Below, piece by piece: positions 31,845 through 42,902 of a DNA stretch of 64,000 bases. Origin of the DNA: Hormiphora californensis (Eukaryota; Ctenophora; Tentaculata; Cydippida; Pleurobrachiidae); contig CM035354.1 in NCBI GenBank assembly GCA_020137815.1, positions 2,309,495 through 2,373,494 on the forward strand, read 5' to 3'. Numbering within the stretch: position 1 is the stretch's first letter; each line of letters begins with the position of its first letter. The notes beneath the pieces were generated by a model, which did not search any database, had not been told where the DNA came from, and saw nothing but the letters and a program-made list of their open reading frames with translations. Position numbers and translations under genes: made by a program.

Positions 31845-32969
31845 AGCTGTGCAGGATGTTATATCATTAGTTAGACAGTATTTAGACCGGTGCTTTTTGC
31901 ATGTAAAAAGGCTCACTTTGATTTCCGTTAGATATGGAAATGTTAACTAAATCAAAATCAAAAGAGAAAATTACTGCAATCTCGCGAGATTAGGTATTGC
32001 GTTTTGGATAGCCAAGAAGTAACAAAATGTACAATATTATGTGGAATTGCATAACAGTACACAAGCTAAACAAAGTAGATTAGAGAGCAGAGATCTGAAG
32101 CGTTCTCTCTCTCTCACACATACAGTGTATACAAAGCAAAAGGAGAGATAGGTGTGGGAGCTCCAAAAGGATCGGCACACACTAGCATGATACACCACCT
32201 GTTGCTACCATACATTAGCTCTCTAGATCGTACTGTATATAATAGAGACCACAGTGAGATAGAGAGAGGGGTAGACAGATAGAGGGAAAGAGAGGGAGGA
32301 TTTAATAGCGTAAAGCATTGAAGCATATGCGAGAGACTTGTACCCTTATCACGATTCAATACACTGAGAAGAAGAATAGCACACACTTTAGTGGAATACA
32401 AGGGGTCTGAAAGAAAGCGAGAGAGAAATAAGAGGGAGGGAGAGAGAGAGAGTGTGTGTGGGAGAGAGAGAGAGAGAGGGAGAGAGAGAGAGAGAAAGGA
32501 GATAGAAAGAGATACAACAGCTGTTGTGGTTATACCCATTATGGCAATTGGTCCACGCAAATAGCGTCCGCTGAGAACTACATTCAACCGCGTTATGCAT
32601 TTCCTATTTTCCTCGAAAAGAAACAAACACCGGGATGTATAGAATTGTCAATATCTGTTTTGTGAACTCTGGATAGAGTACCCTAGGATTCGGGAATAAT
32701 GCAATAGAATACTCGACATACTGCTTCTACAACAGAGATTGTAGCAATTGTATACACAGCTGCTGGCGAAACAAAAGATTTAAGGGTGGTCCTTCCTTTG
32801 TATGTGTCTGCTTCAATATAAAGTACATGTAATTGCACGTGTTCGTGTGTGCCACTTGATATTATATCTGGTCAGTGGTCATCACTTTGACATGATCCCA
32901 GATCCATTATTCCATTACGATTTTCATCATTTTCTGTTATAACAGTTTTCTTTTCATCTAGCTCTCAGG
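31845..32969. promoter_or_regulatory. divergent intergenic region between the Ly6-like gene and the gene at 32970
   Basis: Contains a GA/GT repeat at about 32430-32510. It must hold the promoters of the two divergently transcribed genes; no individual element was recognised. Confidence 0.35.
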
Positions 32970-34330
32970 ATGTCTTTTCATTTGGAAGCGTTGAGAAGAT
33001 CAAAGATCCTGGCTAGAAAGAAAGATGCCCAGTTCAACTTGGCAGCAAAATACGTTGAGGAGAAGGTACGAAATTAAGTAGTTTACCCAAGCACCCCTGT
33101 GTCCTGGCCATTAGATTTAAATATTCACATAACGAATGCACGACAGTTTTATAGCGAATACGGGACTTGTCACCCGTTGAAATAGTGTATTTGACTCATA
33201 AAATTCACTGTCACATCCTGCAATAAAGATTGTATATATGTGGGAGGCTGACGGCCGGGGATTGTGAAATGTGAAAGGATCGAAGTTTTGATCCTTTTTA
33301 CAATCCCACGCTTTGTCCACACTCCCTCACCCCTTCACCCCAGCCCCTCACCCCCTCACCCCAGCCCCTCACCCCTTCACCCCAGCCCAGCCCTTCATCC
33401 CACCTCTCTCTCACCCCTTCACCCCACCTCTCTCTCACCACTTCACCCCACCTCTCTCTCTCTCACCCCACCTCTCTCTCCTACAGAGATCAGGAGACGT
33501 GATTGATGCAACAGTAGAGGAACAGGTTGAGGGACTATGCCGGGAATACACCTTCCCTCGTCGTATCATATCCACCTACTCCAACCCTAGCACATCACCA
33601 ACAGAGTAAGTTGAGAGGGATATTTATGATATTTCTGAAATGTTTGGAAGACTGAGAGAGAAAGAGATAGCATTTGTTTTGTTTTCTCATTCATGAATAG
33701 TTGAATGCATTAAAAGTAGTAGCTTCGTCTCAGTGATTGACTGTGTGGGAGAGAGAAAGAGATATACAGAAGGAAAGAAAGAGAGGGAAAGAAAGAGATA
33801 TACTGATGAGAAAGTCTGAATGTGTGAGACTAAAAGATGCTTGCGATGATGCACTCTCTCTCCCACAAAGTGAAAACACCGCACATACACCCCAATCCAA
33901 TCTCACTGATTGTCTCATTTTTAACTCTGCCATTCATCCTCTCTCACTAAACTGCATGAACTCAATGGCAGCTGGTTATAATAATATCTTACTTTTCACT
34001 TTCTCACTCACACGCATACAATCTGCGAGTCAATCTGTCACATACTCATTTCAGGAGTATGGAAAGTGAAGGTGGAGGTGATGGTGGGGTGGCCAAAACT
34101 GATCCTTTCGACAGAGAGTTGTGGCAGGCACAGAAAGCACTCCGAAATTCCTGTCTCTATATGGGACCCATCTATAAGGGGAAGGGGGGTTGGCCCGCAA
34201 ATATGTAATAGCTGGGAGGTCCTCCCTCTCTGCCAAACGACGCGACAAGGAAATCCTGTCAGCACGATGCCTAACCATTCTCCTCGCTCATAGCTCACTC
34301 TTCCGAGGAAGGGTCAGCGCGATCCGATGA
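32970..34330 (+). CDS. uncharacterised basic protein, three exons, probable 1-base break in a G run
   Basis: Exons 32970-33065, 33487-33605 and 34055-34330 join in phase. The protein starts MSFHLEALRRSKILARKKDA and continues REYTFPRRIISTYSN and PFDRELWQAQKALRN. As written the frame stops at 34208. One more G in the run at about 34186-34191 would continue it through LARKYVIAGRSSLSAKRRDK to a stop at 34328-34330, and that second stretch has a coding character. I do not recognise the family; it is Lys/Arg-rich with no membrane helix. The acceptor of exon 2 follows a long CACCCC/CTCTCT tract (33320-33486). Confidence 0.5.
33318..33486. repeat. pyrimidine tandem repeat (CACCCCTTCACCCCAGCC)n leading into an acceptor
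   Basis: Repeats of CTCACCCC/TTCACCCCA then CCACCTCTCTCTCAC ending at CCTACAG, the 3' splice site of exon 2 of the gene at 32970. Confidence 0.75.
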
Positions 34331-34648
34331 CTGACAGAGAGGATCTCCGACGAATGACGTGCATGGAGTAGGGATAAACAGAGAACTTTTAGCAAATACA
34401 ACTTGGAACTCTGGTGAAGTGATGTGAATGTTTGATATGTAAATATACCCACCACTGTAAATATGTAATTTATGCTTTGATATATCCACTTTTTTGTCTT
34501 ACAAAAACAGGTGTTTTTACTTTTTTCAATTCCCAGTTCCCGTGACTGTTATACAATAGCTGAAGTGCAGGAGTAATCCGACTCGGCCCAGATCTTTCTG
34601 ATCTAACATCTCATTTGTATCCCTCTCTAACTCTCCCACACTTTAGTA

Positions 34649-34924
34649 ATGTCTCAACAATCACAATCGGATTCCTGGGATGAGTTGATGCGATTTGTAA
34701 GGAGCAGCGACCATACGAAACCCATTCAGCCACCCTCTCTCTCCTCTCCATCTGCGGCTTCTAAATTCGATAAATACAACCTTCAGCTGAGTATCCCGGG
34801 AAGTTCCAAGGAGTTTCAAATTAAACCACCCAAGTTCACCCCAGTAACTTTTGCCAGAGCACAGTGGAAAGACGACATCAGCCCAGTCGAGGTTCTCTCT
34901 AGTATTGGACTGAAAAAGCCGTAG
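34649..34924 (+). CDS. small uncharacterised protein, single exon
   Basis: 91 residues starting MSQQSQSDSWDELMRFVRSS. The N-terminal half is Ser/Pro/Gln-rich; the C-terminal half (SKFDKYNLQLSIPGSSKEF, then KPPKFTPVTFARAQW) looks like a conserved motif region. No membrane segment. It is too short and unmatched to name; coding status rests on composition and on an ordinary start in CTTTAGTAATG context. Confidence 0.4.
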   Translation: MSQQSQSDSWDELMRFVRSSDHTKPIQPPSLSSPSAASKFDKYNLQLSIPGSSKEFQIKPPKFTPVTFARAQWKDDISPVEVLSSIGLKKP

Positions 34925-34930
34925 TTTTGA

Positions 34931-35877
34931 AGCTAATGAATTGAAAATTTTTACATGACTCGTTTTTTAAACGATGCATCTTATTTGTTCGCTGGAGGAG
35001 GAGTTCTTAGTGGTATGGAGGGAGGTTGGACCTATGCGTGCGATCACGCTGCTTGAGCATCAAGAATTCAGTCACATTTCTGGAATCACACGGTTCAGGG
35101 AGGCGCGAGGTGTCAGCATGAGGAGTAAATGCGCAGACTGACGCGCGCACGTGGGAAAATCGGGTATTTTCCCACGGTGCAATCGGCAATCCATATTTTC
35201 GCGAAAACAAGGCCGGTCGATCGAAATTGTTGACTCTTAAAATACGATGATCTCGTATCCCCATCAATTGATCCACTAACAATTCCTATTTCATGGTCCT
35301 TTCCGAACCAGGGGCTTACACTCAAACAAAAACACGGGTTTTAGGCAAGTCATGCAAGACCCATTTGGCACCGCCAGACCAGCCACCACTACCACTTGTC
35401 ACTACCAGTGCGTTTTTACAAATTGATAATAACTTTTTAGGGGGAAAAAATCAAACAGAAAATCAAACAGTATATCTGCCAAGTGCCAGAACAATAAAAC
35501 ACTCACACTGTCGCCACACATTCTACAACAAATCTAAAAAAACAGACACGCACAACTAAAGAAGTAGTAGTAAAATATATCTGGGTTCTATTTGCCTTGA
35601 TCGACCCTGTCTCACAGTATATGTACAAAGTTCAATAGAGTCCCTGGTCCCATCTCTCCAACCAATCGAAGGGAAACATCCACCACCAGCTGTCAGAGCA
35701 TTGGCCTGACCCATTCTCGCGAAAACTTTGGTCAGAGGTACCCCCGGTCAGAGCATTGGCCTGACAGATCACCAGTGCTTTCTTCTTGCTTCATTTTCAT
35801 CTCACTACCAGTACGGTACGCGACCTCTCAGTCTTCACGTCCCAGAGTCCACACAGTCAGAAGTAGTCTCTTGTATG
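34931..35877. other. spacer, no gene recognised
   Basis: Contains an imperfect direct repeat GTCAGAGCATTGGCCTGAC at about 35693-35712 and 35749-35767. Nothing else was recognised. Confidence 0.4.
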
Positions 35878-36391
35878 TCACAATGGTTTCACATTTCGTC
35901 CCTTCTGGAACGCTTTCCCCTGTAAGCACATTTCCTCCGGCCATAGGAAGGTTGGTGGCGAGTGTTGGCATTTTCTGTAACTCAGGAAACTTTTAAAAAT
36001 CTAGAAACCTTAATTTCCAAAATAATTTTTTCTTATAAGAGATAAGGTATTCCTTTTTTGATAGGATGGTAAGGGGGGGGGTGGTTCGGAGATGAAGCAT
36101 GTGAAGGGAGTGGTTAATAGCGGGAGTGGTGGCTATAGTTAAGGTACCTGTGAATTACGTAGAGAGAGTTGAAGGGAGACGGTGGTCTCAGTATGCTGTG
36201 ACCGCTCACAGCACTCTTCAATGGCAGGGGTGGTATATCGTCCAAGAATGCACTTTCAGCTGACACATTCGCCAATACCACCCCTCGCGAACTATAGAAG
36301 AGTAGTGAGTAGAGATGGTTAGTGTGTTGTACTCACTTTCCTTTACATGGAAGGGGGAGTAAGTCCTGAATTGCATCATCCGCGATTCCAT
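35878..36391 (-). CDS. small uncharacterised protein, three exons
   Basis: Candidate exons 36337-36391, 36148-36283 and 35878-35974 join in phase to about 95 residues starting MESRMMQFRTYSPFHVKE, with SAFLDDIPPLPLKS and PPSPFNSLYVIHR in exon 2 and HSPPTFLWPEEM in exon 3. The acceptor of exon 2 (GCGAG/GG) is weak; CTATAG ten bases upstream is an alternative but would not keep the frame with exon 1. Pro-rich, no membrane helix, family not recognised. The main support is open frames flanked by good donors (GTGAGT, GTACCT). Confidence 0.4.
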
Positions 36392-36734
36392 AACACCACG
36401 AAAATTAAAAGTAGTTGTTAGTCAATTGGTTTTAATCGTACCATGTTAGTGTAGAAGGGGTACCTTTGGCTTTATCAACAGTTTTGCGTCGGAAAGAGCG
36501 ACAGTTGATGTGTATTTTAAATAATTATTAATTAATTAATTATTTCACACCTACGAAGTAAGATGGAAGAAGATGCCTCATCGATAATATCCAGGAAGAG
36601 ATCACAAATATTAAGTTGTAGGAGATAACCGTGGTTAATTGGGTTGTAGCTAAAGTTCGCCAAGTTAGCTGCTATCTGTAACCTTGTATCTTCATCTGTG
36701 GAACCCGAAAATTCTGTTACCAGCGCCTGGAATA

Positions 36735-36852
36735 GGGGTGGTGGTGTTAGGGGGATGGGAGGTGTTAGGGGCCGGGGTGGGGGTGTTAGGGGCCGGGGTG
36801 GGAGGTGTTAGGAGGGGTGTGTGGAGGTGTCAGGGGGGTCGCGGGTTAGGAT
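36735..36852. repeat. G-rich minisatellite GTGTTAGGGGCCGGGGTGGG
   Basis: Several tandem variants of a 20-24 bp G-rich unit, about 0.4 kb downstream of the TANGO2 stop. Confidence 0.7.
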
Positions 36853-37209
36853 TAGGAACTGACAATGGTGTAGGTTAGCAAGTAGAGGGAACATATGTGG
36901 TTTTATGGGGTAGAGAAAAGTGAACATAATCAATAACAAGTTCAAAACCATATTTAAAAAACGGGTGCAATGATTTTAATATTATTTACACGGCTAAACT
37001 ATTTTAGCAAAACTCTAAAATCATACGTGAAAATTGAAAAACAGTCTCAAATTATGTTATACAGGTATACAGTAGGTTATCATTTCACTCAGTAATAACT
37101 TCAGCCAAGGTCCTTTCTTGGTAAATGGTAGGGTCCCTGTTCCCCCAAACATCCAATTAGAATTGCCACTCAAGGTCCTTTTACGGTAGGCCTCCAAATA
37201 TTGTTTCAA

Positions 37210-38043
37210 TTAGAATTCCCATTCAAATCTGACCTCCCTCTTCTCCGGCAGGTGAGTCCACTCCACCAGCCTACATCTATTATGGATATCCACTGATATC
37301 ATAGTGCTGGATACAGTTCCACTCTCCCACTCCCCTACCATATAACCCTCGTTAAAAAGGTGCCTAAATGACCCATGCAACCCAGTGTCACCAACTGGTA
37401 TTTCAGTGGTGTCACCCAGTAGAAACCCAAATACTAATTCCTCTAATCGTTTATCCCGTTCCGAGATAGCCCCGAAATCTAGTCCATCGAACTTTTTTAG
37501 CATCTCGATGAAACGAGTCTGACCGTACACTGCTCGAGGGTTGGTAAATGATGAAGTAGGGGGCAGGTTACCTAGAACTGTTACCGCCTCGTTCGATAGG
37601 GGTGTGAGTGTACTGGAGTGATAATCATAAACAGAGAAAGAAGGCTGATCTCCCGTCAGTTCACCCATGACAAGATTAAAACAGTTAAAGTTGGATTCCA
37701 ACCCGATACTCTCCTCTACATATGTGGATGGGGTTGTGGTGGTATTTAGAAACCCAGGCACCAGACCACCCCGGGGCGCCTTGTTGGGATCATGGACTAT
37801 TCCAGCGGTCCTGCTGTGTACATTTAGTAGGGCCCCGAACCGGCCAGATACGGTATCCAGACCGAGCCATGTCCCATTCGAGACACCCCTCCCTGAGGCA
37901 TCCGTCCCGCCAATAATAGTGCTGTGATCCCACCGGTGGGCTGGTAGGGTGGTTCGGGATTTAACTTCGTCGCGGTTAAAGGCAATCAGTGCTTTCAGGC
38001 CGTGCGGTAGTTGGGGTGAACTTGCTAGGAATATTATACACAT
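37210..38043 (-). CDS. TANGO2: TANGO2 / NRDE family protein
   Basis: A single exon of about 277 residues starting at ATG 38043 (MCIIFLASSPQLPHG). The family signatures are the N-terminal MCIIF with Cys2, the NRDE motif in ALIAFNRDEVKSR, and GTWLGLDTVSGRFGALLNV (human GTWLGISTRGKLAALTNY). C-terminal features include STMISVDIHNRCRLVEW and REVRFEWEF (human TNTIILVD...ETRTYEF). TANGO2 is implicated in Golgi/ER organisation and mitochondrial lipid/heme handling. The length matches human TANGO2 (276). Vertebrate TANGO2 has several introns; here there are none. The start lies in a minisatellite that carries a second in-frame MCIIF-encoding start near 38106. Confidence 0.85.
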   Translation of the reverse strand: MCIIFLASSPQLPHGLKALIAFNRDEVKSRTTLPAHRWDHSTIIGGTDASGRGVSNGTWLGLDTVSGRFGALLNVHSRTAGIVHDPNKAPRGGLVPGFLNTTTTPSTYVEESIGLESNFNCFNLVMGELTGDQPSFSVYDYHSSTLTPLSNEAVTVLGNLPPTSSFTNPRAVYGQTRFIEMLKKFDGLDFGAISERDKRLEELVFGFLLGDTTEIPVGDTGLHGSFRHLFNEGYMVGEWESGTVSSTMISVDIHNRCRLVEWTHLPEKREVRFEWEF

Positions 38044-38165
38044 GGCTAGAGAGGGAGGGTGATGAAATATATGGCTAGAGAGGGGAGGGAGGAATATTAT
38101 ACACATGGCTAGAGAGGGGAGGGGATTATACACATGGCTAGAGAGGGGAGGGGATTAAATATGGG
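38041..38165. repeat. minisatellite overlapping the TANGO2 start codon
   Basis: Four to five units of ACACATGGCTAGAGAGGGGA plus GGGATTAT/GGAATATT. On the minus strand several units include ATGTGTATAAT, the first codons of TANGO2. Confidence 0.75.
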
Positions 38166-38580
38166 GGGGGGGGGAGGAAATATGGGGAGGGGAAGGGAGG
38201 TGACGAAATAGGGGGAGGCCGGAGGGTGATTAAATATGGGGGAGGTAGTAGAGGGACTTTTGCTACTTCACAAGAGGTGGAGGGGATTAAAAAACAGCAA
38301 GTATTGTCGTGCTAATTCTAACCTGCAAGTATTCGGGTCTATCAGGACGGGCCACTTTGTCCTTTTTACTTCTTTTCATCACTCTTCACATTGGCTAATA
38401 ATTAGAAATAGTCATGTTACTGAGGCTTAGGAAGTGCAGGGGTGTTAGAATTTTATGAACATAGATCTGATTTCTGAACTGGTTAGTAGACATTGTTAGC
38501 AGATTGTAATACAGATGATCTAACGAATAGGAAAAGTTAAAACCTGAATAAATTAGTAATAAAAAGTCCCTGACTCTCTC
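38166..38580. other. spacer between TANGO2 and the RRM gene
   Basis: G-rich low-complexity sequence to about 38250 (AAATATGGGGGAGG repeats), then AT-rich sequence without recognised exons. Confidence 0.4.
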
Positions 38581-40722
38581 TCATTTGATGGCATCTTTGG
38601 TCTTCTTTTTCTGTTTCAACATCTTGTGGATCAGCTCACTTGACTTTTCTCGTTTCTTTTGTAATTTCTGCTTCCTGTTCTTGCCGTTACCACCACCCCC
38701 ACATGTCATTTCTACGTTCATCTTGCGACCCTCAAAGCTCGTGTGATGGTATAATAGGGCGTTCTGGAATGTGATGTTGTTAGTTCACCCAGGTGGTTTT
38801 AGAAGTTTAATTCTAAAGCACGGGGACGATCCAAAAAACCTTTATAGAATAGTTAAAGACGATTTCCCGAAGATAGTAAAGAAATATATCCGAGCTGCCA
38901 GGCTATCTATTCAATAGAATGATGGTTCCTAGGTACAGGCACAGTAAATAAAACGAGGTGGGGGATAAAACGGGGTGGTGGGGGAAGATAAATCATACCA
39001 GCATTGCGGCAGAAGTTTTGTATTCCACGAACGCACACCCCTTTGGAGTATTATCATCCTTCGTCAGCAACCTGACAGCCATCAAATCACCTGGTGAGAG
39101 GAAGGGGTGTTGAGGGAGTGGGGTGTTGTTATAGATCCCCCTAGCTGTAGTGTGGAGTGTGGAATGTGGGGTTAGAGGGAGGGAGGGGTGTTGAGGGAGT
39201 GGGGTGTTGAGGGAGGGAGGGGTGTTGAGGGAGTGGGGGTGTTGTGGGAGTGGGGTGTTGAGGGAGTGGGGGTGTTGCGGGAGTGGGGGTGTTGAGGGAG
39301 TGGGGGTGTTGAGGGAGTGGGGGTGTTGTTATAGGCCCCTAGCTGTAGTGTGGAGTGTTGAGGGAGTGGGGGTGTTGTTATAGATCCCCCTAGCTGAGCT
39401 GAGTTATCAAGATTAGGGGCGGATTGAAAAAAAGATAGTGCACGTGCTGCATTACACCATAGTTACACACCTCTCCCAGCACGTGCAATACTACAAGTCC
39501 CTCCAATCAACTCCCCTCCTATCATGGAACACCTTACAAGGTGGTTGTTTGGCCTGCCTGTCTGCAATGAGATCTCTGATACATGCCTCATTCTGATCGG
39601 GTTCCTGACGTGGACCCTACTTGGTGTGACGTTTGCAGTCCACACCATTCACAAACATAAACTCAACACCGCCCAGGTAGGTTGAATAACTTAAATGTTT
39701 TTGTGACAGCTTTTATATTTCATAATGACAGATTACATAGGGCTGCTCCTCTGGTGACGTCATGACGTGACATGTTGGGCAATAAAACCAGAATAACTAA
39801 TTAGTAGACATGTAGCAATACTCGTTATTTGATTATTGACCTCCTGCCCCACCCCCAGAAAGAAAGAGATTGCCTAGCGATGGAGATAGTGAGACTCAGA
39901 ACAGCCACACTAGAGATGATTGACAGTGTCGTTGAAGACTCAGACTCTCTCCCTAACGAGTCCCAGACTATGCTAACTGATCAGATAGAGAACATGGGTG
40001 CCGGCCCTTCGTGGGCAGGGGATACACCTTCCATTGTATCTCCTGCACTAACAAAACTTGTACTAGAACATGGTCTACTGAGGGGCAGGGAGGAGGATGA
40101 AACTTACCAACTTTCCCAAAATGTTTCTCAAGGTTCTCCTTTGTGACTGTATAGGGCAGGTTCCCTGGCAAGAGAGAGAGGAGGTTAGCACCTGCAGGGT
40201 ACCCTTTTCAAGTTGGAAATTAATTCGGTGACACACTCCTACACCGAGATGTAAATCTTCGCAAAGGGGATACTTTTTTACTGTTGAGTGCGTGTCTTCT
40301 AGAAGACAATTTGGTGATATATTGTACTTACCAACAAATAAAATAAATCGTGCTTTTGTTTTCTTGGAGGTGTCAGCTGCTTCCGGTTGGGTCACTGGCT
40401 GTTCTTCTTTCTCCTCCTCTGGGATTTTCTCTTTAGGGATCTTAATCTTCGTCTTTTTTGGTCCTGATACAGAGATTGGTAATGAAATTACCCCTCCGCA
40501 AAAGCTCACGGAACAATATAATAACAGGGGTGACTTTGTAACCAAATACAGAGAGACCGTTTACAGTATTATAAAGCTATTGTACAATCTGGGCGGCCCA
40601 AAGATGAAATAATCATAAACTACGACCAACAAACAGTTACCTGACTGAGTGTGTGATTTCTTGTTAAAAAGACTCTGATTTTTTCTCACAAAACCTCCAG
40701 GCTTCCTCTCCTTCTTGGCCAT
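38581..40722 (-). CDS. RRM-domain protein resembling Nop6 (ribosome-biogenesis type)
   Basis: Five exons join in phase: 40641-40722, 40332-40463, 40108-40164, 38999-39090 and 38581-38763; 181 residues. Start MAKKERKPGGFVRKNQS at 40722 (an in-frame ATG at 40743 adds seven residues). After a basic/acidic N-terminus (KTKIKIPKEKIPEEEKEE) comes one RRM: RNP2 in FILFVGNLPYTV, RNP1 in KGCAFVEY, and the end HHTSFEGRKMNVEMT. The tail CGGGGNGKNRKQKLQKKREK is the GGGG-plus-Lys/Arg extension found in Nop6-type proteins, which bind pre-rRNA in the nucleolus. That role is inferred from the architecture. Intron 3 (39091-40107) contains most of a plus-strand gene. Confidence 0.75.
39110..39385. repeat. minisatellite GAGGGAGTGGGGGTGTTG
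   Basis: About ten variants of an 18-bp unit, with two longer GTTATAGATCCCCCTAGCTG insertions, inside RRM-gene intron 3. Confidence 0.75.
39524..40146 (+). CDS. small single-pass membrane protein nested in the RRM gene
   Basis: Exons 39524-39676 and 39859-40146 join at phase 0; 146 residues. Start MEHLTRWLFGLPVCNEISD; one membrane helix at about 21-40 (CLILIGFLTWTLLGVTFAVH), then a polar/acidic tail (EIVRLRTATLEMIDSVVED, EEDETYQLSQNVSQ). Family not recognised. The last 39 coding bases (40108-40146) are antisense to coding exon 3 of the RRM gene, including its RNP2-adjacent segment. It is possible that the true 3' end splices earlier. Confidence 0.5.
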
Positions 40723-40937
40723 GCTAAAATGGAGGGTTTTCAATGAGTTAGATCCAGTTCAGCAAAAGGAGCTGAGTATGGTTTTCTCTAGATCCCCCCA
40801 TCCCTATGATAAACACTTTCTGATAAAAACAACAGTTTTTAGTTAGACAGAAAAAGCAGGTTATGATATAACTTCCATAACATATAATATTAATCGTTTT
40901 GTTATATTTAACCTGGCAGCTCAACCTACAACAAACA

Positions 40938-41083
40938 CAGGCGGACCCTGATTTACCAGCTGCGTGCCTGATATGTATTATCATTGAATTATCAGAACGA
41001 ATAAATGATCCCAATAATCAATATAGGAATCTAACAATCAAATTCGTTTCCCCCGAGCATCCTGGTAAAGTGGGGTCCGACTG
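40938..41083. mobile_element. diverged CAGTCGGACCCC-type MITE
   Basis: Starts CAGGCGGACCCTGATTTACC and ends GGTAAAGTGGGGTCCGACTG followed by TA. Interior CCCCGAGCATCC matches the copies at 14299 and 16498. Confidence 0.65.
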
Positions 41084-41230
41084 TATTAATTTAAATGAAT
41101 CCCTTTACTACTTACATCAGCAGCAGTCAACATAAAAACAAAAAGTACAGTACTCAGCACTAAACGAAATCCTAATCAAAAATAGCCCCCTTTCGGGTTT
41201 TGTGAAACAGGGCCCACCCCCTATCATGAG

Positions 41231-41289
41231 CTGTCTGGCGCCGCGACCCATCTGAGCGCACTCAAATGGGGTATGGCGCCGCCATACAG
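41231..41289. mobile_element. short hairpin element (CTGTCTGGC / CCGCCATACAG ends), copy 2
   Basis: 59 bp, CTGTCTGGCGCCGCGACCC to GGTATGGCGCCGCCATACAG, matching 8283-8346. Confidence 0.65.
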
Positions 41290-41487
41290 ATCATGAGAGA
41301 TGTTGAGGTTAGGAAGATCATGTCGAGTTCTTCTTCCACAAAATGAGGGCTATTTTTGATTGAGGTTTCTTAAAAACAACAATAATTCTGATACAGAGAA
41401 GAATGGAAAAATGTTTTATTGTTTTTGTTTACCAAGAAAGTATCCTTCTTTTATTATGATTATGGATTGGAGCGGGAGAAGGAGTGT

Positions 41488-41489
<2 letters not shown>

Positions 41490-41584
<95 letters not shown>

Positions 41585-41600
41585 TGAACTGAACTGAACT
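41490..41600. repeat. (GA)n microsatellite followed by (CTGAA)n
   Basis: About 90 bases of GA followed by four CTGAA units. Confidence 0.9.
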
Positions 41601-41796
41601 GAAGAAATATAAAGTTGGACAAATACAATGGAAATGAACCACTCAATAAACACAAAACACACTTGTCCGGCCCCATGCGAAGAGATACAAGTACCTCCAC
41701 AAGCTTGTAGGGCACACAGTGAGAATGTGACTATGAGTGGGTAGTGAGGGTGAATGAGGTGGAATGTGAGGGTGAGAATGATGGAATGTGGCGATA

Positions 41797-42758
41797 TCAC
41801 ACACATTCTATGACCCCTCTCCGTATCACATATTGCTTGGTTGGATTGTCTGCTTTCAACTTCTTAAAAATCTCAACTGTTCTCTTTCTCTCCACTCTCT
41901 CCTCAAACGTTCTATCTGGCGAAAGATAAATATCAGAAAAGTTCTCGGTCTCTCTCAACTCTTTAGCCTTCCTCAATAGAGTCACAACATTCTCTCTCGA
42001 TGACAGTGTCGCCACAATTGGTCTCGCCTTGTCACTACTCTTCACGCCAATTCTCTTCACATCAGACAGCTTGAACTTCTCGTTTAGAGCCCCGACGATT
42101 TCCTCAACACACTCTTGATCCACCTTCGCAGTTTCGGGTGTATCCTGTTCGCCATCCTCTTCATCAACGTTGTAGAAAATGATGTTTCTGCTCCTGTCAG
42201 TTTCCTCATCCTTCTTAGGCGGTTTTGCTGCTCGCTCGATCACTGCCTGCAACCTTGATGGTGCCATTGCCGCTGCACAGTTACTTGACACGACGGAGGA
42301 AAAAGACTTCATCTCTCTCTCTACTGTTTGGGCCACAGCTTTGGCTGCACTCAGCTCCTTGTCTTGCAACTGGATCACTTTCTTTGCAACTGGATCACAT
42401 CTTTCTGGTACGTTTGCAGCTCCTTCTCTAGCTCAGTAATCTTCACTAGCTTCTCATCATTAGTCATAATCACTCGTTGGTTGAACGTGTCCATAACAGG
42501 GAGACACTGGTAGAAAAGAAGACGGGACATCTCTTCAAGCAACTCAAGCAACTTCTTTTTGTTCTGTTTCTCCATGCGAGGATCTCCACAAGTACCAAAA
42601 ATGAGGTCTTTTTTCTCAATCTTGTACATAACACTATCATAAGACAAAGTGTGTCCTCCAACTGTCACTGAGAATTTGCTGGCAAGGTTGACAATCTCAT
42701 CGGCAATGAGTTGGGTTGGATCAGATGCAGAACCTTCACTTTCATTTTCACTCTCCAT
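41797..42758 (-). CDS. retrotransposon ORF1-like protein, frame broken by a 20-bp duplication
   Basis: The frame from ATG 42758 (MESENESEGSASDPTQLIAD) runs through a coiled-coil-like region and stops at 42375. A second frame resumes at once (VIQLQDKELSAAK) and continues to 41797. At the joint the 20-bp word GTGATCCAGTTGCAAAGAAA is followed by its near copy GTGATCCAGTTGCAAGACAA, so a tandem duplication explains the break. The second half (RSRNIIFYNVDEED, FSDIYLSPDRTFEERVERKR, KQYVIRRGVIECV) has the pattern of the nucleic-acid-binding ORF1 proteins of L1/CR1-type elements. No reverse transcriptase follows, so it is a dead fragment or a host-retained relative. Confidence 0.55.
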
Positions 42759-42829
42759 ATCGGTTAAATCACAAAGAACGGTGTGCTACACAGACATACA
42801 ACGAAACAACCGTGATAGGAAGTAGAAGT

Positions 42830-42832
<3 letters not shown>

Positions 42833-42899
<67 letters not shown>
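42833..42899. repeat. (GA)n microsatellite
   Basis: 67 bases of GA, directly after the zinc-finger gene stop. Confidence 0.9.
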
Positions 42900-42900
<1 letters not shown>

Positions 42901-42902
42901 TG

